NCBI GenBank assembly: GCA_000720375.1
Contig: JOAA01000032.1
Span: forward strand, 62,001 to 126,000
Length of the DNA stretch: 64,000 bases
Reading direction: 5' to 3'
From: Rhodococcus rhodnii
Lineage (GTDB): Bacteria; Actinomycetota; Actinomycetes; Mycobacteriales; Pseudonocardiaceae
Position 1 is the stretch's first letter; each line of letters opens with the position of its first letter. This document shows, one piece after another, positions 27,602-36,837 of this stretch. The notes below the pieces were generated by a model, which was not told the origin of the DNA, did not search any database, and saw only the letters and a program-made list of their open reading frames with translations. The translations under genes were made by a program, and so were the position numbers.

Positions 27602-30352
27602 ATGCGGCCCGGAATCGACATCCACGTGCTCGGGCCGTGGGAGATCCGGCGGGACGGTGAGATCGTGACGATCCCACCGGGACAGTTGCGCGTTCTGCTG
27701 GCAGCCCTGCTGATCTCGGTCGACCAACCGGTCACCACAGACACGCTCACCGAACGGCTTTGGCCGGAGGAACAGCCTGGCAACGCGCGAGGCTCGTTGC
27801 ACACGTATGTCGGCCGCGTACGGCAGTTGCTCGGCCACGACGTCGTCCAGCGTGTCTCCGCCGGCCGCTATCAGCTCAGCGTCGAGCCGGATCGAGTCGA
27901 CATCTACCGGTTTCGCGAGCTGCTGCGGCAATCTCGCACGCAGCTGAGCCCGAACCAGGAACTGGCCCTGTTGTACGAGGCCTTGCGGCTCTGGCGCGGC
28001 AGGCCGTTCTCCGATGTCGCCTCGCCCTGGGTGGACCGGGACGTCGTGCCGAGGCTGACCGAGGAGTGGTTCGCCGCGACCGAGCGGCGGATCGACATCG
28101 AGATGGACGTCCGGCAGCCCGAGTCCATCATCGCCGAACTGCACGAGCTGACCGGTCAGTACCCGACCAGGGAGTCGCTGTGGGTCCGGCTGATCACGGC
28201 GCTGCACCGGGCGGGCAGGCGTGAGGACGCGCTGGTCGCGTACGCCCAGGTCTTCCGGGTGCTCAGCGACGAGTTCGGCATCGATCCCGGCGCGGAGCTG
28301 CAGCAATTGCGCCGGGAAGTACTGCAAGGGCACCCCTCGGTGGTGCCCCGGGCGCCCGCGCCACGCCAGCTGCCGCATGACATCGCGAAGTTCACCGGCA
28401 GGCAAGAGGAGCTGACCAAGCTCGACTCGTTGCTGACGAACCTCGACGGCGCGCCGATCATCATCTCGATCGACGGTGCCCCAGGGATGGGCAAGACCTC
28501 GCTGGCGCTGCACTGGGCACACCGGGTCGCCGACAAGTACTCCGATGTCCAGCTCTACCTCAACCTGCGCGGTTACGGCCCGGGTGAGCCCGTGCCGCCG
28601 GACGCGGCGGCCGAGGCGTTGTTGCGTGAACTCGGGGTCTCCGGCGATGCCATCCCGTCCGATGTGGACGAACGATCCGCGCTGCTGCGCAGCAAACTGT
28701 CCGACCGGCGGCCGTTGCTCCTGCTGGACAACGCGCGGGACGCGGGCCAGGTCCGGCCGTTGCTGCCAGGTTCGTCCGCGTTGGTGATCGTCACGAGCAG
28801 GAACCAGCTGCGCGGGCTCTCAGTGCGGGACGGTGCTCACCGCGTAACGCTGAACCCGATGTCGCATCGGCAGGCCATCGACTTGCTGTCGTCGGCCATC
28901 GGGCCGCACCGCGTCGCCGAGGAGCCCACGGCGGCGGCGCGCCTGGTGAGGTTGTGCGACTACCTGCCGCTCGCGCTGGCGATCGTGGCCGAACGCGCCC
29001 ATCGCACCGATTCGCTGTCGGATGTCGTGCTGGCACTTGAAGACGAGAAGGCACGGCTGGACAACCTCGGCAGCGGGGACGACGATCCGCATACCGACCT
29101 GCGCGCCGCGTTGTCGTGGTCCTACCGGGCTCTGCGCAAGTCCGCGGCGTTGATGTTCCGCAAGCTCGGCTTGTTGCCCGCCAATGACATCGGCCTTGAC
29201 GCCGCCGCGGCGTTGAGCGGAATGCCGCGCGGACAAGCGAAGGACGCACTGGACCAGTTGATCGCGACCAACCTGCTCGAACAACCACGTCCGGGCCGCT
29301 ACCAGCAGCACGACCTGATCCGCTTGTACGCCACCAAGATGGTGATGACCCACGAGGTGCAGGCTGAGCGGGACGAGGCGATCGAACGCGTGCTCGACTG
29401 GTACCTGCACGCCGCGGTGGCCGCGGACAAGGTGTTGATCCCGCACCGCAACCGGGACTTCGTGGCGCCGTTCAAGGCCCGGACCCCGCCGCCGGTCTTC
29501 GTCGACGCCAAGGAAGCCGCCGCCTGGTTCGAGGACGAGTACGAGCCCCTGCGTTCGATCACCGTGTGGGCGGCGACCAACGGCTGGGACGGACATGCGT
29601 GGCGCATCGCGATGGCGTTGACGACGTTGTTCGACAGCGCGGTCCCGTGGCGGGAAGGCCTCAAGTTCTTCCAGTCCGCACTGGACGGTGCCAAGGCCGC
29701 GGGGGAGCGCACGGGCGAGGCGTACCTGCTGAATTCTGTCGGCTGTATTCACTTGGACAAGGAGGAGTACCACAAGGCCAAGTCCTACTTCGAGCGGTCG
29801 CTTGCTCGTTTCCGCGAGCTGAACATCGCCCGAGGCCTCGGGATGACGCTGGGCAACCTGTCGATGACACACGCCAACCTCGGCGACGGCGAGATCGCCC
29901 GTGACTACGCACAGGCCGCGCTGGACCTGTACGAGGATCTCGACTACCCGCGCGGAATCACGCAGAACCTGGACAACCTCGGCATCGCACTGCGGGTGGC
30001 GGGTGACTACGCCGGGGCCGTGGAAACCCATCTTCAAGCCCACCAACGGTTCCTGCGTTCGGGCGACGTGATGACCGAGGCGTTCAACCAGCACAACCTG
30101 GGCCTGGCCTATGCGGGATTCGGTGACATCCCCACGGCCATCCGGGCGTTGCGGACGTCGATCTCCTTTCACCGCGCGACCGCGAACCGCCGCTGGGAAG
30201 CCGTCACCATGGCCGATCTGGGCAGGGTCCTCAAAGCCGCCGGGCATCCCAGGATCGCTCGCAGCGTGCTGACTTCGGCGATGAACGTGATGCTGGAACT
30301 GGCCGACCCCCGCGCCAAGGACGTTGAGGCGGAACTGGCCATGATGGTCTGA
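27602..30352 (+). CDS. AfsR-like SARP regulator (SARP-NB-ARC-TPR)
   Basis: A 916-aa regulator: an OmpR-like DNA-binding domain and BTAD (residues 1-240; IDIHVLGPWEIRRDGE, LTERLWPEEQPGN), NB-ARC (Walker A DGAPGMGKTSLAL, LLLLDNARD) and C-terminal tetratricopeptide repeats from about residue 690 (NSVGCIHLDKEEYHKAKSYF and four to five similar units). AfsR-type proteins are ATP-driven activators of secondary metabolism, usually acting under Ser/Thr kinase control. The NB-ARC part is clearly related to that of the divergent neighbour (LALHWAH and LYLNLRGY blocks). No biosynthetic cluster is visible beside it. The start ATG has a G-rich AGCG site upstream. Confidence 0.9.
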   Translation: MRPGIDIHVLGPWEIRRDGEIVTIPPGQLRVLLAALLISVDQPVTTDTLTERLWPEEQPGNARGSLHTYVGRVRQLLGHDVVQRVSAGRYQLSVEPDRVDIYRFRELLRQSRTQLSPNQELALLYEALRLWRGRPFSDVASPWVDRDVVPRLTEEWFAATERRIDIEMDVRQPESIIAELHELTGQYPTRESLWVRLITALHRAGRREDALVAYAQVFRVLSDEFGIDPGAELQQLRREVLQGHPSVVPRAPAPRQLPHDIAKFTGRQEELTKLDSLLTNLDGAPIIISIDGAPGMGKTSLALHWAHRVADKYSDVQLYLNLRGYGPGEPVPPDAAAEALLRELGVSGDAIPSDVDERSALLRSKLSDRRPLLLLDNARDAGQVRPLLPGSSALVIVTSRNQLRGLSVRDGAHRVTLNPMSHRQAIDLLSSAIGPHRVAEEPTAAARLVRLCDYLPLALAIVAERAHRTDSLSDVVLALEDEKARLDNLGSGDDDPHTDLRAALSWSYRALRKSAALMFRKLGLLPANDIGLDAAAALSGMPRGQAKDALDQLIATNLLEQPRPGRYQQHDLIRLYATKMVMTHEVQAERDEAIERVLDWYLHAAVAADKVLIPHRNRDFVAPFKARTPPPVFVDAKEAAAWFEDEYEPLRSITVWAATNGWDGHAWRIAMALTTLFDSAVPWREGLKFFQSALDGAKAAGERTGEAYLLNSVGCIHLDKEEYHKAKSYFERSLARFRELNIARGLGMTLGNLSMTHANLGDGEIARDYAQAALDLYEDLDYPRGITQNLDNLGIALRVAGDYAGAVETHLQAHQRFLRSGDVMTEAFNQHNLGLAYAGFGDIPTAIRALRTSISFHRATANRRWEAVTMADLGRVLKAAGHPRIARSVLTSAMNVMLELADPRAKDVEAELAMMV

Positions 30353-30429
30353 CGCAACCCCGGCCGGTGATCGAACGTCCTCTTGAGAAGCCGGATTTTC
30401 CGGCGCATTCTCGAGGGGAGTCGAGAACG

Positions 30430-30966
30430 ATGTCACGGAAGACATTGCTAGTTTTGATCATAACAGTGGCCGCGTTGCTGGTGCCGGTTTCATTGTCACA
30501 GTCTGCAGCTGCAACACCAGTCGCCTGCAGCGTCACGTGGGGTTCGCAGAAGAAGATGGCACCGTCCACGGTGATCGGCGAACTGGTGGACATCCGCTCT
30601 GGCAGGAACGAGTGCTACGACCGTATGGTGCTGGACTTCAACTCCCGCGTCGACGGGTTCGTGGTGTCCTATGTGGATCAGGTGGTCGAGGACCCGACCG
30701 GCGTGCCGATCCCGCTGCGCGGCGGGGCCAGGCTGTCCGTCGCCGCGCACGGGCCCGCGTACAACGACAACGGCCAGCCGACTTACACGTTCCAGGACCG
30801 CAACGAGCTCCTTGATCTCACCGGGTACCAGACGTTCCGCCAATTGGCATGGGCCGGTTCGTTCGAGGCGATCACCACGGTCGGTCTCGGCGTCCGTGCC
30901 CGGCTGCCGTTCCGCGTGCTCACGTGGGACAACAAGGTCATTGTGGACGTTGCCCACACCTGGTGA
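30430..30966 (+). CDS. Secreted AMIN-like domain protein
   Basis: A 178-aa exported protein: signal peptide MSRKTLLVLIITVAALLVPV to about residue 29, then a single beta-rich domain with RSGRNECYDRMVLDFNSRV and LGVRARLPFRVLTW, which matches the AMIN-like family of actinobacterial secreted proteins. These are thought to bind cell-wall glycan or other surface polymers. GAGGGGAG lies about nine bases upstream of ATG 30430. It may be cotranscribed with the upstream regulator, 77 bp away. Confidence 0.8.
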   Translation: MSRKTLLVLIITVAALLVPVSLSQSAAATPVACSVTWGSQKKMAPSTVIGELVDIRSGRNECYDRMVLDFNSRVDGFVVSYVDQVVEDPTGVPIPLRGGARLSVAAHGPAYNDNGQPTYTFQDRNELLDLTGYQTFRQLAWAGSFEAITTVGLGVRARLPFRVLTWDNKVIVDVAHTW

Positions 30967-30972
30967 CCGGGT

Positions 30973-30999
30973 TGGGCCCTCGGGATTTCCGAGGGCCCA
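30973..30999. terminator. Bidirectional hairpin terminator
   Basis: TGGGCCCTCGG (30973-30983) pairs perfectly with CCGAGGGCCCA (30989-30999) around a 5-nt loop GATTT. It lies in the 41-bp gap between the convergent AMIN-like and GH3 genes and can serve both. Confidence 0.85.
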
Positions 31000-31007
31000 T
31001 GTCCTGC

Positions 31008-34007
31008 TCAGAGTCCCGCGCCGTAGGGATAAAGCGGGTTGCCGTAGCTGCTTGGTGGTTGTTGACCGGCGTCGATTCGTGCCCTGATCTCGTTGCGTTG
31101 GGCAGGAGTCGCGGCGAGGTCGTAAGGCAGATCCCAGTTTTCAGTCGCGTCGGCTGGGATGTCGCTGCCTCCCGGCCTTAGGACGTCGCCGAGTGCTCGC
31201 GGCAGTTGCCAAGGCAGGTTGCCGCGAGCGGCGTAATCGCCGAACAGCAGGCTGGCCAGTGCGGGACCCATCTCCTCGCCGCCGCGGTACGTGACCACGA
31301 TGGCGCTCGCCAGGTCATGCCATTCGGTAATGACATACGGCCGAGGCATGACCAAAGCGACTGCCACTGGGATTCCTTGGCGTTGGAAGTTCTGGATGAC
31401 CGCGAGCTGATCCGGTGGCAGATAAGGCTGTTCCTTCACCCAGTTCGTGCCGTGGGTGTACGAGGCCTCGCCGACCGCGACCACCGCGAGCTTCGGCGCC
31501 GGACCGGTGTCCTGGTAGACGTTGACGCCGGCTTGAGCCGCCCGTGCCTTGATCGCGTCGAGGATGTTCAGCGAGCCGTACTCCTGATGGAAGTAGCTTG
31601 TCCAGACACAGCAAGCATTCGAGTCGGTGGCACGTGGCCCGGCGACCACGATGTTGTCGCCCCGGTTCAAGCGCAGAGGCAGGACACCGTTGTTCTTCAG
31701 CAATGTCATCGACTCGCGTGCCGCCTGGTTGGCCAGAGCCGTGTAAGCCGGTGTGTGGAAGCGATATGGCCCGTTGACCGGATCACCGTACGGGTTATCG
31801 AACAGTCCCATTTGGAACTTCAGCCGGAGCACACGACGTACGGCGTCGTTGATCCGAGCCGCTGGCACATTGGCGACGAACGACCCGATGCTGAACCCGG
31901 CCGCGCCCGGGTCCGCGCCGCCCATCACGTCGGACCCGGCGTTGGCCGCGCCGATCCACGAGCCAGAAGGCAGCCAGTCGGTCGTGATCAGACCGGTGAA
32001 CCCGAGATTCTGCCGCAGGTACGCGAGGATCTTCGCGCTGTCACCCGCGCCGGGCCCGCCGGGATCGAGGAAGGAGCTGCCCGCGTAACCCGGCATGATG
32101 TTGACCGCACCGGCTTCCATCGCCGCACGGAACGGCACCATGTGGTACTTGATGGTCACCGCGTCGAAGACGATCAAGGCCTCGCCACCGGCGCCTTCGC
32201 CTGGCCAGTGTTTGACCGTGGCGAGCACGGACGACGGGTTGAGCTCGGGCCCGCCTTGCAACCCGGCGACCAGAGCCCGCACCTGTGCCGCCGCGACCTC
32301 CGCGTTCTCGCCGTTGCCTTCCTGGATGCGGGGGTAGAGCACCTTTGTGCCCACCTCGGCGAGCGGACCGAGCACGCCGCGCGTGCCGACTTCGAGTTGC
32401 TCACGGCGTTGCATGTCGCCGAGTTTGTAGTCGAGCGGGTAGTTCTTGGCCGCTGCCAAGGCACTCTGCAGTGGATAGGTCGTCTTGTACCCGCTGATCG
32501 TGTCACCGGCCGAGATGAACGGGATGCCGAGCCTCGTTCCCGCCGACGCCAACAGGATGTTGTGCAGGTCCTGTGCCTCCGCGGGCCCGAAGTGCCACCC
32601 GGCCCGCGGGAAGGCCTGGGCGTTGTAGAACATCTGGTAGGCCTTCTCCTCCGCGGTCATCCGGCCGAGGAGATCGTTCACGCGGGTCTCGACCGGCTGA
32701 CGCCAGTCCTCGTACGGTTCGATGGCGCCGTTGCGGTTCAAGTCCCTGGCGCCATTGACGATCGACACGCCGTCGGTGACGTTCTCCAATGTCGGCACGT
32801 ACACGCTGAACTGCCGGATGTTCGAGGCGCTGCCGTCGCTGGCCACCACGAACCACTTGTAGGTCCATCGATCGCTGATGTCCCACGTGGGTGTGTAGCT
32901 CGTACCGCCGACTTCGGCCACCTTCGTGTACAGGTCGATGAGGTTGCCGGACGCGGCGAAGTCGTAGTCCTCCCGGCTGACGTTGATCCACACCTGGTAG
33001 CGGGTCGCGCCGGGCATGGCGTTCCACGACAGCGCCGGACGCCGGGTGGTCGTGATCATCGCGCCGTCGGCCGGTGCGGTCAGCGCGAACCGGCCGGTGT
33101 TGCCCGGCGCTTTGGTCGGTGCAGACAGCAATGGTGGCTTGGTCGTGGTGGTGTCGACCGTGCCGAAGACCTGGAATTCCCAGAGTGAGTAGCCGTAACC
33201 CGTGGCACGGGCCGTACCCAGCATCCGGATGTACCTTCCGGTGCCGCTGACGTTGAGTGTTTCGGTGCCGCCAGTGCCGGTCGTGGTGGTGTGGATCGGC
33301 GTCCAGGTCGTGGTGTCGTTGGACGTCTCGATCCGGTAGCCCTTGGCGTACGCGCCTTCCCAGATCAGCCTGACCTGGTTGATGGTCGCCGGGCCGCCGA
33401 GATCGACCCGGATCCACTGCGCGTCACTGAATTCACTGGACCACCGGGTCGTCGCCCTGCCGTCGAGCGCGGCGGCCGGTGCGTTCCCGCCCTCCCACGA
33501 CGAAGCGGTCACTTGCTTGAACTCGGAGATGAGTGCGCCCGCGGTGATGAGCTCACCGAAGACCTGGAACTCCCACAACGAGTAGCCCCACCCGGTGGCC
33601 CGGGTGGTGGCGAGAACCCGGACGTGCCGGCCGTTCCCGTTCACCGCAAGGGTTTGCGTGCCGCCAGAGCCGGTGGCGGTCGAATAGATGTCCGACCAGT
33701 TCGACCCGTTGTCGGAGATCTGGATCCGGAAGGCGCTGGCGTAGGCGGCCTCCCAGGAGAGGGTGATCCCGTCGATGCGGGCGGTGCCACCAAGATCGAC
33801 CTGAATCCACTGCGGATCGCTGAACTGACTGGACCAACGGGTGGCGGGATTGCCGTCAGTGGCGCTGGCGGCGGTGGTCGCGTCGTTCTCGATGGACGAC
33901 GCGGTTGTCGTTTTGCCTTGGGACAGCAGAACACTCGCCGCCTGCGCCGTCACAACCAAGGACAGCAGCAGGACGAAAGCGAGCGCCAAACCCAGAACTC
34001 GGCGCAT
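31008..34007 (-). CDS. Secreted GH3 glycoside hydrolase with two discoidin-type carbohydrate-binding domains
   Basis: A 999-aa enzyme. A signal peptide (MRRVLGLALAFVLLLSLVVTAQA) is followed by two F5/8C-type domains (about 25-150 and 155-290; ATRWSSQFSDPQWIQVDLGG and a near copy), a linker and fibronectin-like domain (about 300-400), an EF-hand-like loop DLNRNGAIEPYED, and the GH3 barrel. In the barrel, KHWPGEG is the substrate loop and Asp677 in LITTDWLP the probable nucleophile. It is a beta-glucosidase or exo-glucanase-like enzyme for plant or microbial polysaccharides. ATG 34007 has GGAG five bases upstream. A LacI-type palindrome lies 65 bp upstream, suggesting sugar-induced expression. 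Confidence 0.88.
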   Translation of the reverse strand: MRRVLGLALAFVLLLSLVVTAQAASVLLSQGKTTTASSIENDATTAASATDGNPATRWSSQFSDPQWIQVDLGGTARIDGITLSWEAAYASAFRIQISDNGSNWSDIYSTATGSGGTQTLAVNGNGRHVRVLATTRATGWGYSLWEFQVFGELITAGALISEFKQVTASSWEGGNAPAAALDGRATTRWSSEFSDAQWIRVDLGGPATINQVRLIWEGAYAKGYRIETSNDTTTWTPIHTTTTGTGGTETLNVSGTGRYIRMLGTARATGYGYSLWEFQVFGTVDTTTTKPPLLSAPTKAPGNTGRFALTAPADGAMITTTRRPALSWNAMPGATRYQVWINVSREDYDFAASGNLIDLYTKVAEVGGTSYTPTWDISDRWTYKWFVVASDGSASNIRQFSVYVPTLENVTDGVSIVNGARDLNRNGAIEPYEDWRQPVETRVNDLLGRMTAEEKAYQMFYNAQAFPRAGWHFGPAEAQDLHNILLASAGTRLGIPFISAGDTISGYKTTYPLQSALAAAKNYPLDYKLGDMQRREQLEVGTRGVLGPLAEVGTKVLYPRIQEGNGENAEVAAAQVRALVAGLQGGPELNPSSVLATVKHWPGEGAGGEALIVFDAVTIKYHMVPFRAAMEAGAVNIMPGYAGSSFLDPGGPGAGDSAKILAYLRQNLGFTGLITTDWLPSGSWIGAANAGSDVMGGADPGAAGFSIGSFVANVPAARINDAVRRVLRLKFQMGLFDNPYGDPVNGPYRFHTPAYTALANQAARESMTLLKNNGVLPLRLNRGDNIVVAGPRATDSNACCVWTSYFHQEYGSLNILDAIKARAAQAGVNVYQDTGPAPKLAVVAVGEASYTHGTNWVKEQPYLPPDQLAVIQNFQRQGIPVAVALVMPRPYVITEWHDLASAIVVTYRGGEEMGPALASLLFGDYAARGNLPWQLPRALGDVLRPGGSDIPADATENWDLPYDLAATPAQRNEIRARIDAGQQPPSSYGNPLYPYGAGL

Positions 34008-34071
34008 AACAGCTCCATGCAGGGTGACCGGCACCGACGAGGCAGGACGCCGGTGTCGTACGGGCGGTCTG

Positions 34072-34085
34072 GGAGAGCGCTCTCC
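34072..34085. promoter_or_regulatory. LacI-family type operator palindrome
   Basis: GGAGAGCGCTCTCC is a perfect 14-bp palindrome with the central CG step and GAGCGCTC core typical of actinobacterial LacI-family sites (for example CebR). It sits 64-78 bp upstream of the GH3 start and is the likely repression site for that gene. The cognate repressor is not in the window. Confidence 0.75.
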
Positions 34086-34163
34086 GAACCCTTAGCGTGT
34101 CCGACGGGTCGCCCTTAAGTCAAGCCATGTGGGCCTATCCATGACCGCGGACGCGTTGGGAAC

Positions 34164-35402
34164 GTGAACCGCATGCGCCGAATCGTGATCATTGGAGCCG
34201 GCCAAGCCGGCCTCGTGCTGGCACTGGGATTGCAGAAACACGGTTACGACGTGACGGTCGTCGCCGAGAAGACAGCGGACGAGGTCAGGCAAGGAAGGCT
34301 GATCTCCAACCAGTGCGTCTTCCATCCGACGCTGGAACGAGAACGCGAACTCGGCATCAACTTCTGGGACGACGAAGTCCAACCAGTCGAAGAGGTCGCG
34401 TTCAACGCGGCAGGCACCCCAGACGGGACAGAGCCGGCGATCGCATGGCGCCAGAAATTCGACCACCCAGCCCAATCAGTGGATCAACGGGTGAAGGTCT
34501 CCGACTGGATGACCCTGTTCGAGGCACAAGGCGGCGAAATCCGGCACCACAAGGTGACACCCAACGACCTCGATGCCTACGCGGCCGAGTTCGAACTGGT
34601 CATCGTGGCGGCGGGTAGAGGACCCCAATTCGACGCACTGTTCCCACGTAACCCCGAATTCTCGCCGTATGCGGAGCCACAGCGTGCGATCGGGATCGCG
34701 TACATCCGCACAAAGCACCCGATGCCACCCGGCCTGATATTCAACCTGGGGCCGTACGGAGAGAACTTCGTCCTGCCAGTGCTTTCGGTGCAGGGAAAGG
34801 TCCACGGAATCGGCTTCTTCGGTGTCCCAGGCGGCCCGATGGACGTCTGGCACGGTGTGACGGACATCGATCACCACCTGGAGATCGCCACGGAACTTTT
34901 GCGCACCCATTTCCCGTGGGACAAAGGAATCCTCGAGGAGGCGGAGCCAGCGGGTCCTTTGGAACTCCTGCACGGCGGAATCACCCCGACAGTCCGGAAC
35001 CCGGTTGGAAGGCTTCCCTCGGGCAGGCTGGTCCTGGCGATGGGTGATACCGCGGTGACCAACGACCCGGTGGGCGGGCAGGGCGCGAACATGGCGGCCC
35101 GTGCGGCAAGGTCCTATCAGGAAGCGATCTTGGCTCAGGAGGATCGGTACTTCGACGAGAAGTTCATGCGTGAGGCGTTTGGGAAGTACTGGGAGGTGGC
35201 TCAGCACGCGACCGCGTTCAACAACGCCTTGCTCGCTCCGCCACCGGAGCACGTGCTCGCGACGTTGGATACCGCTCAGCGGGTGCCGGAGGTTGCTCAC
35301 AGGTTCGCGCACCTGTTTGAGAATCCGGTCGGGTACACCGGATGGTTGACGGACCCGGAGGTGTCGATGCGTTACCTGCAGGAAGCAACGGCCCGGGTCT
35401 AA
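34164..35402 (+). CDS. Styrene/indole monooxygenase-like flavoprotein (StyA type)
   Basis: A 412-aa FAD monooxygenase of the two-component group E type. The FAD-binding motif IIGAGQAGLVLALGLQKHG is at residues 8-26 and the StyA-like block MGDTAVTNDPVGGQGAN lies near residue 300. StyA enzymes epoxidise styrene or hydroxylate indole with reduced FAD supplied by a separate StyB reductase, which is not found next to it. GTG 34164 and ATG 34173 are both possible starts. It is monocistronic, followed by GC hairpins. Substrate unknown; alkaloid or indole tailoring is as likely as styrene breakdown. Confidence 0.82.
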   Translation: MNRMRRIVIIGAGQAGLVLALGLQKHGYDVTVVAEKTADEVRQGRLISNQCVFHPTLERERELGINFWDDEVQPVEEVAFNAAGTPDGTEPAIAWRQKFDHPAQSVDQRVKVSDWMTLFEAQGGEIRHHKVTPNDLDAYAAEFELVIVAAGRGPQFDALFPRNPEFSPYAEPQRAIGIAYIRTKHPMPPGLIFNLGPYGENFVLPVLSVQGKVHGIGFFGVPGGPMDVWHGVTDIDHHLEIATELLRTHFPWDKGILEEAEPAGPLELLHGGITPTVRNPVGRLPSGRLVLAMGDTAVTNDPVGGQGANMAARAARSYQEAILAQEDRYFDEKFMREAFGKYWEVAQHATAFNNALLAPPPEHVLATLDTAQRVPEVAHRFAHLFENPVGYTGWLTDPEVSMRYLQEATARV

Positions 35403-35709
35403 ACCGCAAACAAGGCGCGCCCCAACCAGAGTGGAGGCGCGCCCTAAGCAGTAGTCGGCGCGGTTTTGTGTGGAGTGGCGCCGCAAATAAGCTTGTCGGC
35501 GGGGCAGGGCCGCAGGTCCTGCCCGCTTTTCCCTGTCCTTTGCGGCTGCCCAGAAAAAAGACACAGCCTCCCTTGGAGACCACAGCGGCAGGAGCCAGGC
35601 TGGGTGCTCCACACCAAATCGCGCCGACCCCGGGTAGCAGCGCGCCGACCCAGCCACAGAGCGCGCCGCTCCAGGAATGAAGCAGCCCGAACCGGGGTAA
35701 CAGTCCGAC
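35403..35709. other. 307-bp intergenic region with two hairpins
   Basis: No convincing gene. Two GC hairpins follow the monooxygenase stop: GGCGCGCC repeated at 35414-35421 and 35436-35443 (self-complementary), and the terminator at 35502-35530. The rest is GC-rich and without clear structure apart from short GCGCCG-type repeats near 35620-35670. Confidence 0.6.
35502..35530 (+). terminator. Rho-independent-like terminator
   Basis: GGGCAGG (35502-35508) and CCTGCCC (35518-35524) form a 7-bp stem with a 9-nt loop, followed by GCTTTT. It is one of the few hairpins in the window with a T-run. Confidence 0.6.
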
Positions 35710-36837
35710 GTGGTCGCAACCTACCTGCTGCCGGTCCAGACGGCGTTGCTGCTGTTCCCCATAGTCGTGCTGGTCGTGATGTTGCCGGTAGCCGTAGTTA
35801 GCTACCGCCGCAGAGGACGCGCAGGAGGCTGGGCAACCGTAATCTTCTACGCCTTCCTCTTCTACCTCCTCGCCGCGGTAATGCAGACCATCATGCCCCT
35901 CCCACGAAACCCAGACTGGTACTGCGCCACCCAGAACTACGCGAGCACACCCCAACTCCGACCCTTCTACTTCATCGAAGTCGTCGAGCAACGAGCCAGA
36001 GGACGCTGGACCCCGGCAGCGATGATCCGCAACCCAGCCCTCTGGAGCACGGCCCTCAACGTCGTCCTCCTCCTCCCGCTCGGATTCTTCCTGCGCTACA
36101 TGGCCAAAACCCGCTTCCTCCCAGCCACGGCGATCGGTTTCGGCACGTCACTCCTGTTCGAACTCACGCAGCTCACCGGCCTCTGGTTCGTCTACCCCTG
36201 CGCGTACCGCCTGTTCAGTGTGGATGACCTGATCCTCAACACAACCGGGGCCGCGATCGGCTGGTTGATCGCGGGCCCGGTGACGCGCCTCCTGCCCAAC
36301 CTCGCACCCGACCGTGACCGAAAGCGCTACGCAGACCGAGTAACCCCAAGCCGTCGACTCTTCGCCTTCCTCACCGACGCCATCGGATTCGCCACCCTCA
36401 CGGCATTCGTCCTCGGCATCATGAAGCTGTTCGGCGCCTCACCCCAAGGCCCGCTCATCGTGATCCTGGCCGGAGTCTGGTTCCTGCTGATCCCCACCTT
36501 GACCGGCGCAACTCCCGGCAAACGGGCGATGCTCCTGCGCATCGAGCGGACCAACGGCCACCGCGCAGGCCCGATCTCCTTGGCAATGCGCTACGGGATC
36601 CTGTTGTCTCCGTTGTGGTTGCTGTGGATCGCGCTGTCCGTCGACGACTGGGACGTCTTCGCCAACCCCGAACAGCTGCTCATCCCGGTAGGCGCAGCGG
36701 TTTCCGTGCTCATCGTCGGCGTCTGGACGCCGCTCGCCGTCTTCTTCGGTGACGAATCCGCGCCCTACGAGCGGTTTTCCCGCACAGTCAACGTGGCGGT
36801 CGTGCCAGAAAGGACAGGCGATAAGGTCGCCCGATGA
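35710..36837 (+). CDS. VanZ-RDD fusion membrane protein
   Basis: A 375-aa membrane protein. The N-terminal half fits the VanZ family (LLFPIVVLVVMLPVAVV, RPFYFIEVVEQ, NVVLLLPLGFFLRY, FELTQLTGLWFV, FSVDDLILNTTGAAIGW). The C-terminal half fits the RDD family (RRLFAFLTDAIGFATL, GATPGKRAMLLRIE). VanZ proteins give low-level teicoplanin or lipoglycopeptide resistance in some bacteria; RDD proteins are uncharacterised or linked to ion transport. The fusion suggests an envelope function. The GTG start has no strong ribosome site. The next gene overlaps its stop by four bases. Confidence 0.82.
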   Translation: MVATYLLPVQTALLLFPIVVLVVMLPVAVVSYRRRGRAGGWATVIFYAFLFYLLAAVMQTIMPLPRNPDWYCATQNYASTPQLRPFYFIEVVEQRARGRWTPAAMIRNPALWSTALNVVLLLPLGFFLRYMAKTRFLPATAIGFGTSLLFELTQLTGLWFVYPCAYRLFSVDDLILNTTGAAIGWLIAGPVTRLLPNLAPDRDRKRYADRVTPSRRLFAFLTDAIGFATLTAFVLGIMKLFGASPQGPLIVILAGVWFLLIPTLTGATPGKRAMLLRIERTNGHRAGPISLAMRYGILLSPLWLLWIALSVDDWDVFANPEQLLIPVGAAVSVLIVGVWTPLAVFFGDESAPYERFSRTVNVAVVPERTGDKVAR

